Shown: positions 34,504 through 44,089 of the stretch, piece after piece | Layout of the letters: every line of letters starts with the position of its first letter | Position numbering within the stretch: position 1 is the first letter of the stretch | The notes under the pieces: generated by a model | Told to the model about the DNA's origin: nothing | Databases searched by the model: none | Seen by the model: only the letters and a program-made list of their open reading frames with translations | Assembly (NCBI RefSeq): GCF_002078015.1 | Contig: NZ_LWBP01000188.1 | Location: forward strand, 1-64,000 | Direction of reading: 5' to 3' | DNA: 64,000 bases | Source of the DNA: Niastella populi | GTDB lineage: Bacteria; Bacteroidota; Bacteroidia; Chitinophagales; Chitinophagaceae | Position numbers and translations under genes: made by a program

Positions 34504-35451
34504 ATGATGAACAAGATGATCCCAACAGAAAGTTTGCAGGATTATTACCAAAGAACAGGGCAGGCGGTGCCGAAGGAGCTTTTGCCTGTTGCCGGCGGAG
34601 CCAGTCATTTCAGCGTCAGGTACACCACCGCTCCCACCCGCAAAACGCCCTTTAACAGAAGGGATTATTATAAAATTTGTTTGAGCAGCGCATCGGGCCG
34701 CGGAACAGGCAGTCTCATTTACGACGACCAGGAAATACAATTGCATCCGCCCTGTCTTATTTTTACCCATCCCTCGGTGCCGGCGTCCATTGAAATCTCC
34801 TTTACTTCCGCCAGCCGCTATGGTTGTATATTCAATAAACAATTTATTGAAAGCCAGATCCTGCCCGATGTGCAATATGCCAGCCCGCTGTTCAATCCTG
34901 CGCTATACCCGATCGTAAAGCTCACTGAAGAAGAGCGTGACCGGTTGCATGTTTACTTTGGGGAAATGCAGCGGTTGCAGGAGTCGGATTATCCCTTTAA
35001 ATGGGATATGATCAGGAATATCTTACAGCTGATAATACATGAAGGCGTAAGGCTGCAGCAAAGTCAGCTTTCACAAACAGGCGTTGTGCGCGACAGGCTG
35101 GTGAATGCATTCTATACTTTGCTGAACCAGCAGTTCCCGGTCGATTCACCCGAAACCTCGTTAAAATTATTAACACCTGCACATTTTGCCGATCAGCTGC
35201 ATGTGCATGTGAACCACCTGAACAGCGTAGTGAAAAAGTATTCCGGCAAATCGACCCGCACCATCATTCATGAACGGATCGTCACAGAGGCAAAAGCATT
35301 GCTGCGAAATACCAGCTGGAACATTGCAGAAATTGCCTATGCGCTTGGTTTTGAATATCCTTCCCACTTCAATAAATACTTCAAACAGTTTGCATCGGTT
35401 GCGCCGATGGAGTTCAGGCAGCAACAAGCCGCCGTTGCTGGCAATATTTGA
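34504..35451 (+). CDS. AraC family transcriptional regulator
   Basis: 315 residues from the ATG pair at 34504/34507; an upstream TTG would add unlikely sequence. The N-terminal part (about 40-170) is a cupin-like sensor region. The C-terminal AraC domain has both helix-turn-helix units: LTPAHFADQLHVHVNHLNSVVK, of which HFADQLHVHVNHL is the recognition helix region, and WNIAEIAYALGFEYPSHFNKYF. It is 84 bases upstream of an MFS pump gene on the same strand and is its likely local regulator. Confidence 0.88.
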   Translation: MMNKMIPTESLQDYYQRTGQAVPKELLPVAGGASHFSVRYTTAPTRKTPFNRRDYYKICLSSASGRGTGSLIYDDQEIQLHPPCLIFTHPSVPASIEISFTSASRYGCIFNKQFIESQILPDVQYASPLFNPALYPIVKLTEEERDRLHVYFGEMQRLQESDYPFKWDMIRNILQLIIHEGVRLQQSQLSQTGVVRDRLVNAFYTLLNQQFPVDSPETSLKLLTPAHFADQLHVHVNHLNSVVKKYSGKSTRTIIHERIVTEAKALLRNTSWNIAEIAYALGFEYPSHFNKYFKQFASVAPMEFRQQQAAVAGNI

Positions 35452-35502
35452 ATTGTATAAGCATCCCTTTGAATGGTATAATAATCGCGGCCCGCGGGTG
35501 AT

Positions 35503-35531
35503 ATACCTTTACGTTGTCAATTAAAAGGTAT
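35503..35531. promoter_or_regulatory. Inverted repeat ATACCTTT-N13-AAAGGTAT before the MFS gene
   Basis: An 8-bp inverted repeat with 13-base spacer, ending four bases before the ATG at 35536. The left arm overlaps a TACCTTTA sequence close to the -7 consensus. It could be an operator for the AraC protein or another regulator, or a hairpin at the start of the mRNA. Confidence 0.4.
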
Positions 35532-35535
35532 TAAC

Positions 35536-36774
35536 ATGAGGAGTATTTCACAATCACGTATACAGGCAAACACCTGGGTCGCACTGGGATTGATCCCTTT
35601 ATCGGGTTTCGCCATGGATGTTTACATTCCATCACTGCCCGATATGGCGGTGCAGCTGCATACTACACCTGCGGCCATTCAACTAACACTTTCGCTTTTT
35701 ATTATCAGTTACGGTATTTCCCAGTTAATAGTGGGTGGCCTGCTCGATAGTTATGGCCGGTACTGGCCAACCATGATCTCGATGCTGGTATTCAGCGCAT
35801 CGAGCTTCGCTATTGCGTTTACCGAAAGTATACAGGTAATATATGCCATGCGTATCATCCAGGGTTTTACGGTTGCCGTAATTGTCGTTGGCAAACGAAC
35901 GTTCTTTGTTGATGTATACAGCGGCGATCAATTGAAAAAGTATACCAGTTTGTTTTCGGTCATCTGGGCCATTGGCCCCATCGTAGCGCCATTCCTTGGC
36001 GGCTTTTTTCAAACCAGCTGGGGCTGGACCTCCAACTTCATCTTTCTCGGTATATTTAGTTTCGCATTCTTTATCATAGAAATGATAATAGGCGGTGAAA
36101 CGCAAAAACAGGCGCAGCCGTTTAGTATCAAAGGCATTCTCGACAGCTATGGTAAAATGGTTAAAACGCCCGATTTTACCGCCGGTATGGTAATACTTGG
36201 CCTGGCTTACGCCATGATATTGTTTTACGGAATGGCCAGTCCCTTCCTGGTAGAACAGCAACTGCATTTATCGCCTGCCGTAACCGGTTATGCGGCGCTG
36301 TTTAGCGGGGTTTCGGTTTTAATTGGGGGCACTTTGTCGAGAATACTGATCAAAAAGCCTTTTATAAAGAAATTGATCTTTGCTTCTACCCTGCAACTGG
36401 TGGCGGTAAGTTTACTTATAATGTTTACTTTTTATCACCAGAGCCTGGCAACGCTCCTGTTGTATGTATTCCTGATGCACAGTACCGGTGGTTTTATATT
36501 CAATAACCTGATGTCATACACGCTGATCCGTTTTCCGCAGTACGCCGGCAAGGCGGCGGGCCTGGTAGGCGGTGGTTTTTCGGTAGTGACATCGATATTG
36601 AGCTCAGTACTGGTTAATTCATTAAGTATTACCAACCAAACCATGCTCGGTGTTGCCTATGCGGTACTGGCCATAGGTATGTTCCTGGTAATTGTAAAAA
36701 CGAAATGGGTGGGTAATGAAAGCGTAAAAACCAATAAAAACGAGGCACAGACCGAAGCTGCTGTTGCTGCGTAA
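35536..36774 (+). CDS. MFS multidrug efflux transporter, Bcr/CflA type
   Basis: 412 residues with about 12 membrane helices. The opening MDVYIPSLPDMA is diagnostic for the drug:H+ antiporter-1 Bcr/CflA subgroup, and GLLDSYGRYWPTM is the conserved loop 2-3 motif, with a short variant of the usual GxxxDRxGRR. The family exports drugs and small metabolites. An AraC gene lies just upstream. Confidence 0.9.
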   Translation: MRSISQSRIQANTWVALGLIPLSGFAMDVYIPSLPDMAVQLHTTPAAIQLTLSLFIISYGISQLIVGGLLDSYGRYWPTMISMLVFSASSFAIAFTESIQVIYAMRIIQGFTVAVIVVGKRTFFVDVYSGDQLKKYTSLFSVIWAIGPIVAPFLGGFFQTSWGWTSNFIFLGIFSFAFFIIEMIIGGETQKQAQPFSIKGILDSYGKMVKTPDFTAGMVILGLAYAMILFYGMASPFLVEQQLHLSPAVTGYAALFSGVSVLIGGTLSRILIKKPFIKKLIFASTLQLVAVSLLIMFTFYHQSLATLLLYVFLMHSTGGFIFNNLMSYTLIRFPQYAGKAAGLVGGGFSVVTSILSSVLVNSLSITNQTMLGVAYAVLAIGMFLVIVKTKWVGNESVKTNKNEAQTEAAVAA

Positions 36775-36790
36775 GTTTTCTGACAATAAA

Positions 36791-36819
36791 AGAACGCCCC
36801 ACCAACTGCGGGGCGTTCT
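36791..36819. terminator. Bidirectional terminator between convergent genes
   Basis: AGAACGCCCC (36791-36800) pairs with GGGGCGTTCT (36810-36819). On the minus strand the stem continues into TTTTATTG, a good U-tract for the homocysteine methyltransferase gene. The plus side has only a weak T-run. Confidence 0.75.
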
Positions 36820-36872
36820 TCAGGCTATACTACGTACGACTTTAACATATCAAACACCAGGCACTTTAATAT

Positions 36873-37832
36873 TCATGCCTTCAGGGCTTCCTGTTCTTCG
36901 AGTGTTTTACAAATTTCTTCCATATGAGAATGGTCTGTTCCGCAACAGCCGCCAATTACTTTCAGTTCGGGTAACAGTTGAAACAGTTGCATATAACCTT
37001 CAGCCAGCTGGCATTTATCGCCGGCATCGAGGGTATCCGATTCATCCAGTTCTGCATGGCTTTTAAGAGAAGCGTTGGCTCTTATTCCCCTGATCCTGAT
37101 CTTCCAGTTTCCGTTGTTATCGAGCTCGTGCATGAAGTGCTGCGGATGGGCGCAATTGATCATATAATGTTCGGCATAGTAATCTGTTTCCCGGTCGGTT
37201 CTTTCAATAGCTTCCTGCAGCAGTTCTCCACCGGGCAGCCGGCCATCGGTTTCTACCGTAAAGGAGATCACCACCGGTAAATTAAATGATCTGGCGGCCT
37301 GAATGATACCGATGGCTTCATCGATATAATTGATAGTAACGGCTGTTACCACATCGGCATCAGCCAGCACAAATGCTTTTATCTGTTCGAGGTGATATGC
37401 CCTTGCCTGTTCGGCGGTCATTTGGTTCTCCGCTTTATACCCATCGCCTCTTGGGCCAATATTGCCGCTTATTATTACATGCGGTAATGATTGTGAAAAT
37501 GGCTGTGCCACCTCGCGCATGAGTTTGATGGATTGTTTATTGAGCGCAAACAACTCATCGTGTGTGTATCCCAGTTTAAAACCCCAGTCGGAGCTGGCGC
37601 GCCAGGTAGGCGATTCCATTACAAACCCGAGGTTGTATTTTTCTGCCAGCGCCAGGTACGGCTGATAATATTCCCTGAATGCATTTTGCCCTTCTTCCGT
37701 GCGCAGCAATTCAAAAGCGGCAAATGAATGTAACGTAATGCCTTTATGAAAGATCAGGGTAGTTTCCAGGCCACCGTCAGTGAGATAGTGTTTGTGCGGA
37801 AAAACCACTGATGAGTGAAGTTTGCTTTCCAT
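36873..37832 (-). CDS. Homocysteine S-methyltransferase family protein
   Basis: 319 residues of the zinc-dependent homocysteine/betaine methyltransferase fold. The opening LTDGGLETTL is conserved, and the three zinc cysteines are present: Cys227 in NCAHP and Cys296-Cys297 in GGCCGTDH. It may use S-methylmethionine or a related donor, but donor choice cannot be read from sequence. It is 6 bases downstream of the haloperoxidase-like gene on the same strand. Confidence 0.88.
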   Translation of the reverse strand: MESKLHSSVVFPHKHYLTDGGLETTLIFHKGITLHSFAAFELLRTEEGQNAFREYYQPYLALAEKYNLGFVMESPTWRASSDWGFKLGYTHDELFALNKQSIKLMREVAQPFSQSLPHVIISGNIGPRGDGYKAENQMTAEQARAYHLEQIKAFVLADADVVTAVTINYIDEAIGIIQAARSFNLPVVISFTVETDGRLPGGELLQEAIERTDRETDYYAEHYMINCAHPQHFMHELDNNGNWKIRIRGIRANASLKSHAELDESDTLDAGDKCQLAEGYMQLFQLLPELKVIGGCCGTDHSHMEEICKTLEEQEALKA

Positions 37833-37838
37833 CTTACA

Positions 37839-39119
37839 TTAATTTATTGGTTTAAGATAATTGTCGACATTCCAGTTACCGATCTTATTGCCTAATTCCA
37901 ATCCTGCCTCGCAGGCAAAACGAAAGTGAATACCCGCTCTTACTCTTGAATCGGCATTCTCTTTTGCCGCCTGGCTAAAGCTGGTGAAGCTTCTTGTACT
38001 GCCTGCCGGAAATGCTGTGGGCGATGTAATAGTAAAGGCGGTATTATCGCCCAATACTCTTGCCAGTACGGTAGCAGCTGCATTACCCAGTGCGCTGTGG
38101 GTCGACGGATAGTCCTGCACAGGCGGAGTAGGTTCGGCAGACAGCCATTGCGGGTCGGCGGTAGTTTGGTCGTTGCCATCCGTTGCCGCATTCCGAATGG
38201 CGGTATAGGGGCGCCATAAGTCATAATGGGCTTTGGCTTCCCAGCCTGCGATGTATGCGTCGGCCAGCGACATATCGACCAATGCAAACAAACGGGCGGC
38301 TTCCAGCAAGTTCAGTTTTTTGTTGATGGCTGCGGTTCGTGCCACCCGGTTCCAGCCTGCTTCTGAAAACTCATACCAGAATTTTGAATAAGCGGTTTGA
38401 TCTGCCGTGCGGGTGGCGCTGTTAAGTATGCCTGTTTCTTTTACCTCGTTGAAAGCAGTTGCGTATGCTGTGCTGTTCAATGCCGGCGGCGGTGAGGAAC
38501 GAAACTGATCTTTCTTTTGTAAACCAAACACTTTTACATTTTCCCAATAAGGCGCAAAACAAAAATCGAACGGCGGTACTGTCTGGTATCTTCCCGGAAT
38601 ATCCGATACCGGTACCGGCGCAAAGGGATCGCCTTCGGAACCATCGTTTGACCGGGCGGCAATAACGGCCTGTGCTGCGTCTTTTCCCAGTTTTATACCC
38701 CTGTTCTTGGCCTCGCTTTCCGGAACGGTTGAAAGCGATTGCTGTAAGGCGGAGTCAAGAAAACTTTTTCTGCCGGGGAGCTCCTGTACCAGCACTGCAT
38801 GGGCGGCGGATGCTGCCGCTGCAACTGCATCGGCGCCGGCGTCTCTGCCGGTAAATATATACGTGCTGTATTTCGGGTGAACGGCATTAAGGGCATCATG
38901 CATGGCGAGATGCACCATGGCATTCAGGCGGGAGGCCATCAACGAATGCTGATAGGCTACGCCGCCAAAACCTTCATAGGCTACCTCGTCCCATTTCAAC
39001 ACCACATCATTAGGCAGGTTTTTAACAGGGTCTTCAGGATAGCTGTTTCTTGAACAGGAAACCATAACCAGGGAGCTTGTAACAGTAAGCATCAACCATG
39101 TTTTTCTTAAGTGCTTCAT
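37839..39119 (-). CDS. Vanadium-dependent haloperoxidase/PAP2-like lipoprotein
   Basis: 426 residues. Lipobox Cys22 (VMVSC). Active-site motifs of the vanadium haloperoxidase/type 2 acid phosphatase fold are present: LWRPYTAIRNA (motif 1), YPSTHSALGNAAA (motif 2), and SRVRAGIHFRF-like DSRVRAGIHFRFACEAG (motif 3 with the His). The vanadate-ligating His is intact. PSTH instead of PSGH is a common variant of this subfamily. Whether it is a peroxidase or a phosphatase is not decided. It heads a two-gene operon with a homocysteine methyltransferase gene. Confidence 0.85.
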   Translation of the reverse strand: MKHLRKTWLMLTVTSSLVMVSCSRNSYPEDPVKNLPNDVVLKWDEVAYEGFGGVAYQHSLMASRLNAMVHLAMHDALNAVHPKYSTYIFTGRDAGADAVAAAASAAHAVLVQELPGRKSFLDSALQQSLSTVPESEAKNRGIKLGKDAAQAVIAARSNDGSEGDPFAPVPVSDIPGRYQTVPPFDFCFAPYWENVKVFGLQKKDQFRSSPPPALNSTAYATAFNEVKETGILNSATRTADQTAYSKFWYEFSEAGWNRVARTAAINKKLNLLEAARLFALVDMSLADAYIAGWEAKAHYDLWRPYTAIRNAATDGNDQTTADPQWLSAEPTPPVQDYPSTHSALGNAAATVLARVLGDNTAFTITSPTAFPAGSTRSFTSFSQAAKENADSRVRAGIHFRFACEAGLELGNKIGNWNVDNYLKPIN

Positions 39120-39182
39120 TTTTTGATTGTATTTATAATCTATGAAGCGTAAGTTGATGCCTTACAATGTGAGGGCAGGGCC

Positions 39183-40960
39183 TTACGAGGTGACCCAGTT
39201 CACCTCCCGGTCGGGTTGGTACGAACAAAGGATGCCCGTTTTGATGGCATTGGAAAGGTGGGCGCCCAGTAACGGGTGGTGTTGTTCAATGCGGGCAATG
39301 GCATTTCGTATGCGCCAGGTGATGGCGGAACGGGCTTTCTCGATGGTGCCGCCGGTTTCGCGGGTTTTGCCTTTCAACCCCAGCGACCGTGATAAGTGTT
39401 CAACCAGCTGGTCGTATTCGGCCTGCAGTTTTTCTGCAGTAACAAAATCACTGGTGTTCTCTGCTTCGTAGATGTCGTTCTGCAGTTCGAGGATCTTTTG
39501 CTGGTATTGCTTGCGGGCTTTCTCATCGATCAGTTTTTCTCCCTGATCATTGATGCTGCTGCCCATCATTTCGGCACAGTGGAACAGGTGACGCGGCTCG
39601 AGCAGCATTTTCTGTATATCATAAAACCCTTTTAACTCCTGCATTTGTACGGTGGCGCCGTCGTAGGAAAGTTTCCAGGCGCCGGTTTCTTTTAGAAAAT
39701 GATTCGCTTTTGCCGATTGCGGGTTTTGTTTTGGTGCAGGTTCGGGCGCTTTTACAGAATGCCCATTGCTTATATGTTTTAGAAAATCGTCAAGATTGGT
39801 TTTGTACCGGTAGGGGTTTATCTTCCAGATCCAGTCAATGGCTTCCTGCCAGGTAAATTCTTTGCTTTGCTGATGAGCCTGCGGTAATTTTCCAGGTATA
39901 AATTCCAGAAATGATGCATGCGGTCGGGCTGATTCAGGTAATAATATATGGCCGCATAGTAAGCGTCGGCATCGGCAACTTTCGCTTTCTGGTTGGGTTG
40001 GATCAATGAAGCCGCTTTTTCATAGTCGCCCGTAGAAAAATACATAAATACGCCGTATAAAAAATAACTGTCGGCATTGAATGGGATCAGCTGTAAAGCC
40101 CTTTCATAAATAGCCACCGCTTCCTTTTCTTTACCCAGCAAAAGAAAGCAAAGTGCTATTTGCATATGGGTATCGGGGTCGTTTGGGTTCAGTTGCAATG
40201 ATTTTCTGAAATAGAATTCAGCTGTATCGTATGAATTATCATACACAAAGATCTTCCCCAATACCAGTGCGGCAATATAATTCTGGTCATCGAGCTCAAT
40301 GGCTTTTTGTGCCCATTCATAAGCGCCGGTGCGCGCTACATCCCAACGTTCCCATAACTGGCAGCTCCATTCATTAAAATAGCTGAGCGACATGCCCGTA
40401 TAAGCCAGTGAGTAATCGGGTTGTATTTCAAGCGCTTTTTGAAAATGTTCGCGGGCCAGCAGATCGCTTTCAACAGAACCTTTTTTCACCTGTTCCATCC
40501 CATACAACCAATGCTCGTAAGCTTTGAATTCTACCCTGGGTCTTTTTCGCATGGCTGATAACAGGTCGTTATTGATCTGCTGCTGCAGTATACCCACTAC
40601 GGCCGCCAGCAGGTTATCCTGAATTTCATGCATGCCCAACAGGCTGCCCTCCAGGCGGTTGCCCCATACCATGTGCCGGGTACTGCTGTTATACAGTTGT
40701 ACATTGATCCTTACCAGTTCTTTTTCGCAGCGAAAAGTGCCCTGAATAAAATAATCTGTTTTTGCAGCATCGAATAGTTTCGAGGCAGACGCATCGGCTT
40801 CGAGGTCCTGTACCGGCAGGTTGATAACGCGGAACTGGCGAAAGCGCGACAGCTCGGTAATAAGATCGGTGCTAAAGGCGCGGCAGAAGATGCCAGGTTC
40901 TTTTTGTAAAGAAAGGTCCTCGAATGGAAAGATCGTAAGTGTAATATGGTCGGTGGCCTG
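39183..40960 (-). pseudogene. TolB-like/TPR regulator gene interrupted by a 5-bp tandem duplication
   Basis: Two frames together encode one protein. The first, from the ATG at 40960 to a stop at 39818, has a TolB/adenylate-cyclase-associated opening (TLTIFPFEDLS) and about seven TPR units (for example AREHFQKALEIQPDYSLAY). The second is open from 40019 to the stop at 39183. It continues with EFTWQEAIDWIWKINPYR and a C-terminal domain with ERAR-like EKARSAITWRIRNAI, LGAHL and TGILCSYQPD, seen at the end of many bacterial ATPase-type regulators. The plus strand has TTTGC twice in tandem at 39861-39870. Removing one copy joins the frames as LISKEFTWQE and gives an intact protein of 590 residues. 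A -7 box lies upstream. Confidence 0.75.
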
Positions 40961-40984
40961 CATTCCAAACCTGCATTGAAAATG

Positions 40985-40992
40985 CAAAAGTA
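40985..40992 (-). promoter_or_regulatory. -7 promoter box for the TPR regulator gene
   Basis: On the minus strand TACTTTTG fits TAnnTTTG and ends 24 bases before the ATG at 40960. The -33 region is weak. Confidence 0.4.
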
Positions 40993-41125
40993 TTTCTAAT
41001 TGTGAAAACGGCCAATACTACTAACCGGCCCTTTTCTTCTGATAACAGATATTCAGTCTGGCCAACTTGAACTTGTCATGGCCATCTCCTGTCGGCGGAT
41101 CCCATGCACGTTTCATGAATTTTTT

Positions 41126-42091
41126 TTACCGGTTTATCCGGCGCAGGCCGGTTTCGTTTTTTGGGCGTTTGAAAAAGCCGGTCCACACGAAGAAGGCGGC
41201 AAAACACCACATGAACAGGGCCACCACCAGGTTGCTATGGTCTGCGGTATAATTCACCGGCATCATATCATTCTCTTCGCTGTTGTAGTGCACCTTTAAT
41301 GTATCGTTGGGTTTAAGCTTTTGATAATCTTCTTCTTCTATCGGTATTACTTTATGTTCATTTTGAAATTGAACGGTTGCATCGTAATAATAGAACCAGT
41401 TGCTCCTTTTTGACCGCGCATGGGAATTGGTTCCAAGCACGGTAACCGTTTCTTCCCGGCTATTGTTCTTTATTTTTTTATAGTACTGGTAATATTGCCA
41501 GCCATTGTATGTAAAATACAAAGCGCCAATAACGACAAGTCCGGCAACTATAAAACGGCTGGTACCCCGCAGCAGGGGTATCTGTATAACACTGGTTATC
41601 ATTGCGGTCACTACCAGTATAAAAACTATAAATAAGGCCAGGCTGAGGAGCAGCCATTTTTGCCCGTCGCTCCACCGGCCGGTAATTGAGAACGAGATCA
41701 GCCGCGAGTGGCCGGCGGGTTTGTTAAAATGGATCTGTTTATTCGATTGCCGGAAAGCGTCGAGCGCCGGGTGGTATAATAAAGTTACCCGGTCGCCCTC
41801 ATTGATCGAGCCGGAATCCTGCGTATAACGGGCGGTATATGAACGGTTATTGTAATTAAATGTAATATAAACATTGTTAGAAAACTGGTCGTACCAGGCC
41901 CGGTTTTGCCGGTCGGTAGCAGTTACCAGAACAGAAACGGGTTGTCCTGCTATTCTAAACTGTTGTACCTGTTTTTCATTCTGATATAAATACCAACTGC
42001 CCCAGGCAAGCATACCTGCAATGGCGGCAACCAGCAGCATCGTAACCAACCCAAGGAAATTCCTGACAGATGAAAAAATTCCTTTACGCAT
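41126..42091 (-). CDS. DUF3592-type membrane protein with duplicated module
   Basis: 321 residues with four membrane helices (about 14-36, 148-172, 178-198, 290-308). Two extracytoplasmic regions each have the DUF3592-like layout: a first with YITFNYNNRSYTARYTQDSG and GDRVTLLYHPA, a second with YYDATVQFQNEHKVIPIEEE and PNDTLKVHYNSE. Each thus has a beta-domain ending in a VxxxYxP/YNSE motif. Function of the family is unknown; the tandem duplication is clear. Confidence 0.75.
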   Translation of the reverse strand: MRKGIFSSVRNFLGLVTMLLVAAIAGMLAWGSWYLYQNEKQVQQFRIAGQPVSVLVTATDRQNRAWYDQFSNNVYITFNYNNRSYTARYTQDSGSINEGDRVTLLYHPALDAFRQSNKQIHFNKPAGHSRLISFSITGRWSDGQKWLLLSLALFIVFILVVTAMITSVIQIPLLRGTSRFIVAGLVVIGALYFTYNGWQYYQYYKKIKNNSREETVTVLGTNSHARSKRSNWFYYYDATVQFQNEHKVIPIEEEDYQKLKPNDTLKVHYNSEENDMMPVNYTADHSNLVVALFMWCFAAFFVWTGFFKRPKNETGLRRINR

Positions 42092-42282
42092 TCTTTTTTA
42101 ATGACTAAAGATGCAACAACTCAAATTGTGAACCGATAGCTCAAATGGGGCAATTCAATATTGTGGTCGCATTTTTTTCAATATTTTTTGCGGAATTAAC
42201 GTTGTAGTAATATTGTTTTTGTAGAACACTGTATACTCACAAAGTACGTATAGATAAATTCAGGCTGTTAAAAATCCAAACC

Positions 42283-43086
42283 ATGACAAAAGTAGAAGGG
42301 CTGCATACCCTGGTAAGGACTTACTGTATAAATGCGATCGCATTCTGGAAAAAAGAGTACGCCGAAAAACGCACCGGTTCAGATTTCCCTGAATACACCT
42401 ATTCCGATTCTGATTATAATTTATTTCCCCGCTATAATGCCGTCGACGCCATTTTAAAAGGCGTTGAATTGATCGTGCCCGGAGAATATAAGGATTTTAA
42501 AACCCTGAAAAGGGATATCATCGGGGCCGGACTGCAAAACGAAACGGCGTTTACCAGTAATCCCGATAACGAAATAGAAGAGAACGCGATACAGGACGAA
42601 CGAAAAAAATTCAAGATGTACGTTGAGGCGTTAAAGGAAACGGATGTAAAGAATGTGCAGCCATTGCCGTTGCGCCGGAGGCTAAAAAGCGGTGAAAAGC
42701 TTACCGTTCGCCAGATGTTGCAGGAGGTGTGGGGGTACGACGGCGACTATTGGGAGCCGTTGGGTAAAAAAAGTCCCCGTGAAACGGTCTTTCTGCTTTC
42801 AAAATATATTACCGACAGCGACCGTTCTTTTATAAGGGAACTGCTCGCCCTGAAAGGCGTCAGGCATTTGTATGAAGTGAACGACACGGGCGACGATTAT
42901 GAAACCGACATTGAAAGTTTCAGCGCATCTTATCACGATCACGAGGTTATGTATTTTGATGAAACATATAAATGGGCTATTTATGGCTCACATGAAGAAA
43001 CGATTACATTTGGCGGCGATTGGCTGATAAACAGTATTAAAGAAAGGTTTAAAGACAGGCTGGAACTGCTTAACAGCTGGAATTAA
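42283..43086 (+). CDS. Hypothetical soluble protein
   Basis: 267 residues, soluble, acidic, without signal peptide or known motif. There are aromatic-rich stretches near the N-terminus (SDFPEYTYSDSDYNLFPRY) and end (DETYKWAIYGSHEETI, TFGGDWLINSIKERF). The composition and the neighbouring small acidic protein are reminiscent of immunity-type proteins, but this is only an impression. The next gene begins 17 bases downstream. Confidence 0.65.
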   Translation: MTKVEGLHTLVRTYCINAIAFWKKEYAEKRTGSDFPEYTYSDSDYNLFPRYNAVDAILKGVELIVPGEYKDFKTLKRDIIGAGLQNETAFTSNPDNEIEENAIQDERKKFKMYVEALKETDVKNVQPLPLRRRLKSGEKLTVRQMLQEVWGYDGDYWEPLGKKSPRETVFLLSKYITDSDRSFIRELLALKGVRHLYEVNDTGDDYETDIESFSASYHDHEVMYFDETYKWAIYGSHEETITFGGDWLINSIKERFKDRLELLNSWN

Positions 43087-43103
43087 CCTAACTCCAATAT
43101 CTC

Positions 43104-43400
43104 ATGAATAAAGTAAAATTGAAATTTCTTGACCGGGCAATTGTACGCCCCGGTGGCTGGATGGTGTTTTCAAAAAGCGATGCCATAGAATTTATCGACG
43201 CCTGCAAAAAAGAGCATATCCCAATACTGGGCATCGATGGGTTTTATATAGATGAGGAACATGTTTTACCCGCTATGGCCAATAGTATAGACTATTCTGC
43301 AGGCGATACCGGTGACAATAAACATGAAGAAGCCATCAATTTTTTGTTAGACCAGGATGAGTCAATGTACTTTGAAATAGTTACTGCCGATGTTGCCTGA
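43104..43400 (+). CDS. Small acidic hypothetical protein
   Basis: 98 residues, strongly acidic in its second half. The segment LKFLDRAIVRPGGWMVF and PILGIDGFYIDEEHVLP are its best-ordered parts. No signal peptide. It could be an immunity-like or regulatory protein; I do not recognise the family. It is 17 bases downstream of the 267-residue hypothetical protein and probably co-transcribed. Confidence 0.65.
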   Translation: MNKVKLKFLDRAIVRPGGWMVFSKSDAIEFIDACKKEHIPILGIDGFYIDEEHVLPAMANSIDYSAGDTGDNKHEEAINFLLDQDESMYFEIVTADVA

Positions 43401-43498
43401 CCTGCCGGTGATGAATGGGCATGTGCATAAATATTAATAATCCTTTAGATTTTTGTGGCTTGAAATTCGCAGTAAGTGCGGCGATCAACCGTATAAGT

Positions 43499-43996
43499 AT
43501 GAAACATGTTGTGGCCCTTGCCCTTTTGTTCAGTTTAGTCGTAGATGCCAGTTCCGTTCATTCAAAAGTTGTGGTTAAAAAGCCATATACATTGGCGGCA
43601 GCGCCGGCCAGTAACAAAGGCATGGCTGATGAAATACTTAAATACATAAATGATTACCGCAGAAAAAAAGGTTTGCCCGCTTTATCGATGAACGCTTCCA
43701 TAAACGCTGAAGCCCAACGGCACAGTGAAAATATGGCAGCGCGCCGCACCTCTTTTAGCCATAATGGATTTCAGGGACGCATAAAAAGAATTTCATCTTC
43801 GCTGAACGGCGGTATTGAAAATGCTGCGGAAAATGTAGCGATGGGTAGTACTTCGGCCCAGGATGTAGTGAACGGATGGTTAACAAGCTCCATGCATAAA
43901 AGGAATATCGAAGGCCATTACAATCTTACCGGTATTGGCGTTGCCGCCGACAAAAAAGGCGTTCTATATTTTACTCAGATCTTTGTTGCCAATTAG
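43499..43996 (+). CDS. CAP/SCP superfamily secreted protein
   Basis: 165 residues from the ATG at 43499, which places a signal peptide first (VALALLFSLVVDAS). The CAP domain (about 40-163) has EILKYINDYRRKKGLPALSM, the active-cavity His in EAQRHSENMA, SFSHNGFQGRI with the second His, Glu in ENAAENVAMG, and VNGWLTSSMHKRNI. The His/Glu cavity residues are retained. Bacterial CAP proteins are secreted; their activity is largely unknown. Confidence 0.88.
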   Translation: MKHVVALALLFSLVVDASSVHSKVVVKKPYTLAAAPASNKGMADEILKYINDYRRKKGLPALSMNASINAEAQRHSENMAARRTSFSHNGFQGRIKRISSSLNGGIENAAENVAMGSTSAQDVVNGWLTSSMHKRNIEGHYNLTGIGVAADKKGVLYFTQIFVAN

Positions 43997-44058
43997 ATCA
44001 GGAAGGTGAGCCGCTCAGAACGGGCGACCCACCTTTGGGAATTAAGTTCATTCAAATA

Positions 44059-44083
44059 CCGGGGCAAGCCTCCTTTGCCCCGG
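44059..44083. terminator. Hairpin between convergent CAP and UvrA-like genes
   Basis: CCGGGGCAA (44059-44067) pairs with TTGCCCCGG (44075-44083), loop of 7 bases. A second possible stem, AAGGTG (44003-44008) with CACCTT (44030-44035), lies upstream. U-tracts are weak. Confidence 0.5.
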
Positions 44084-44089
44084 GCAGAT

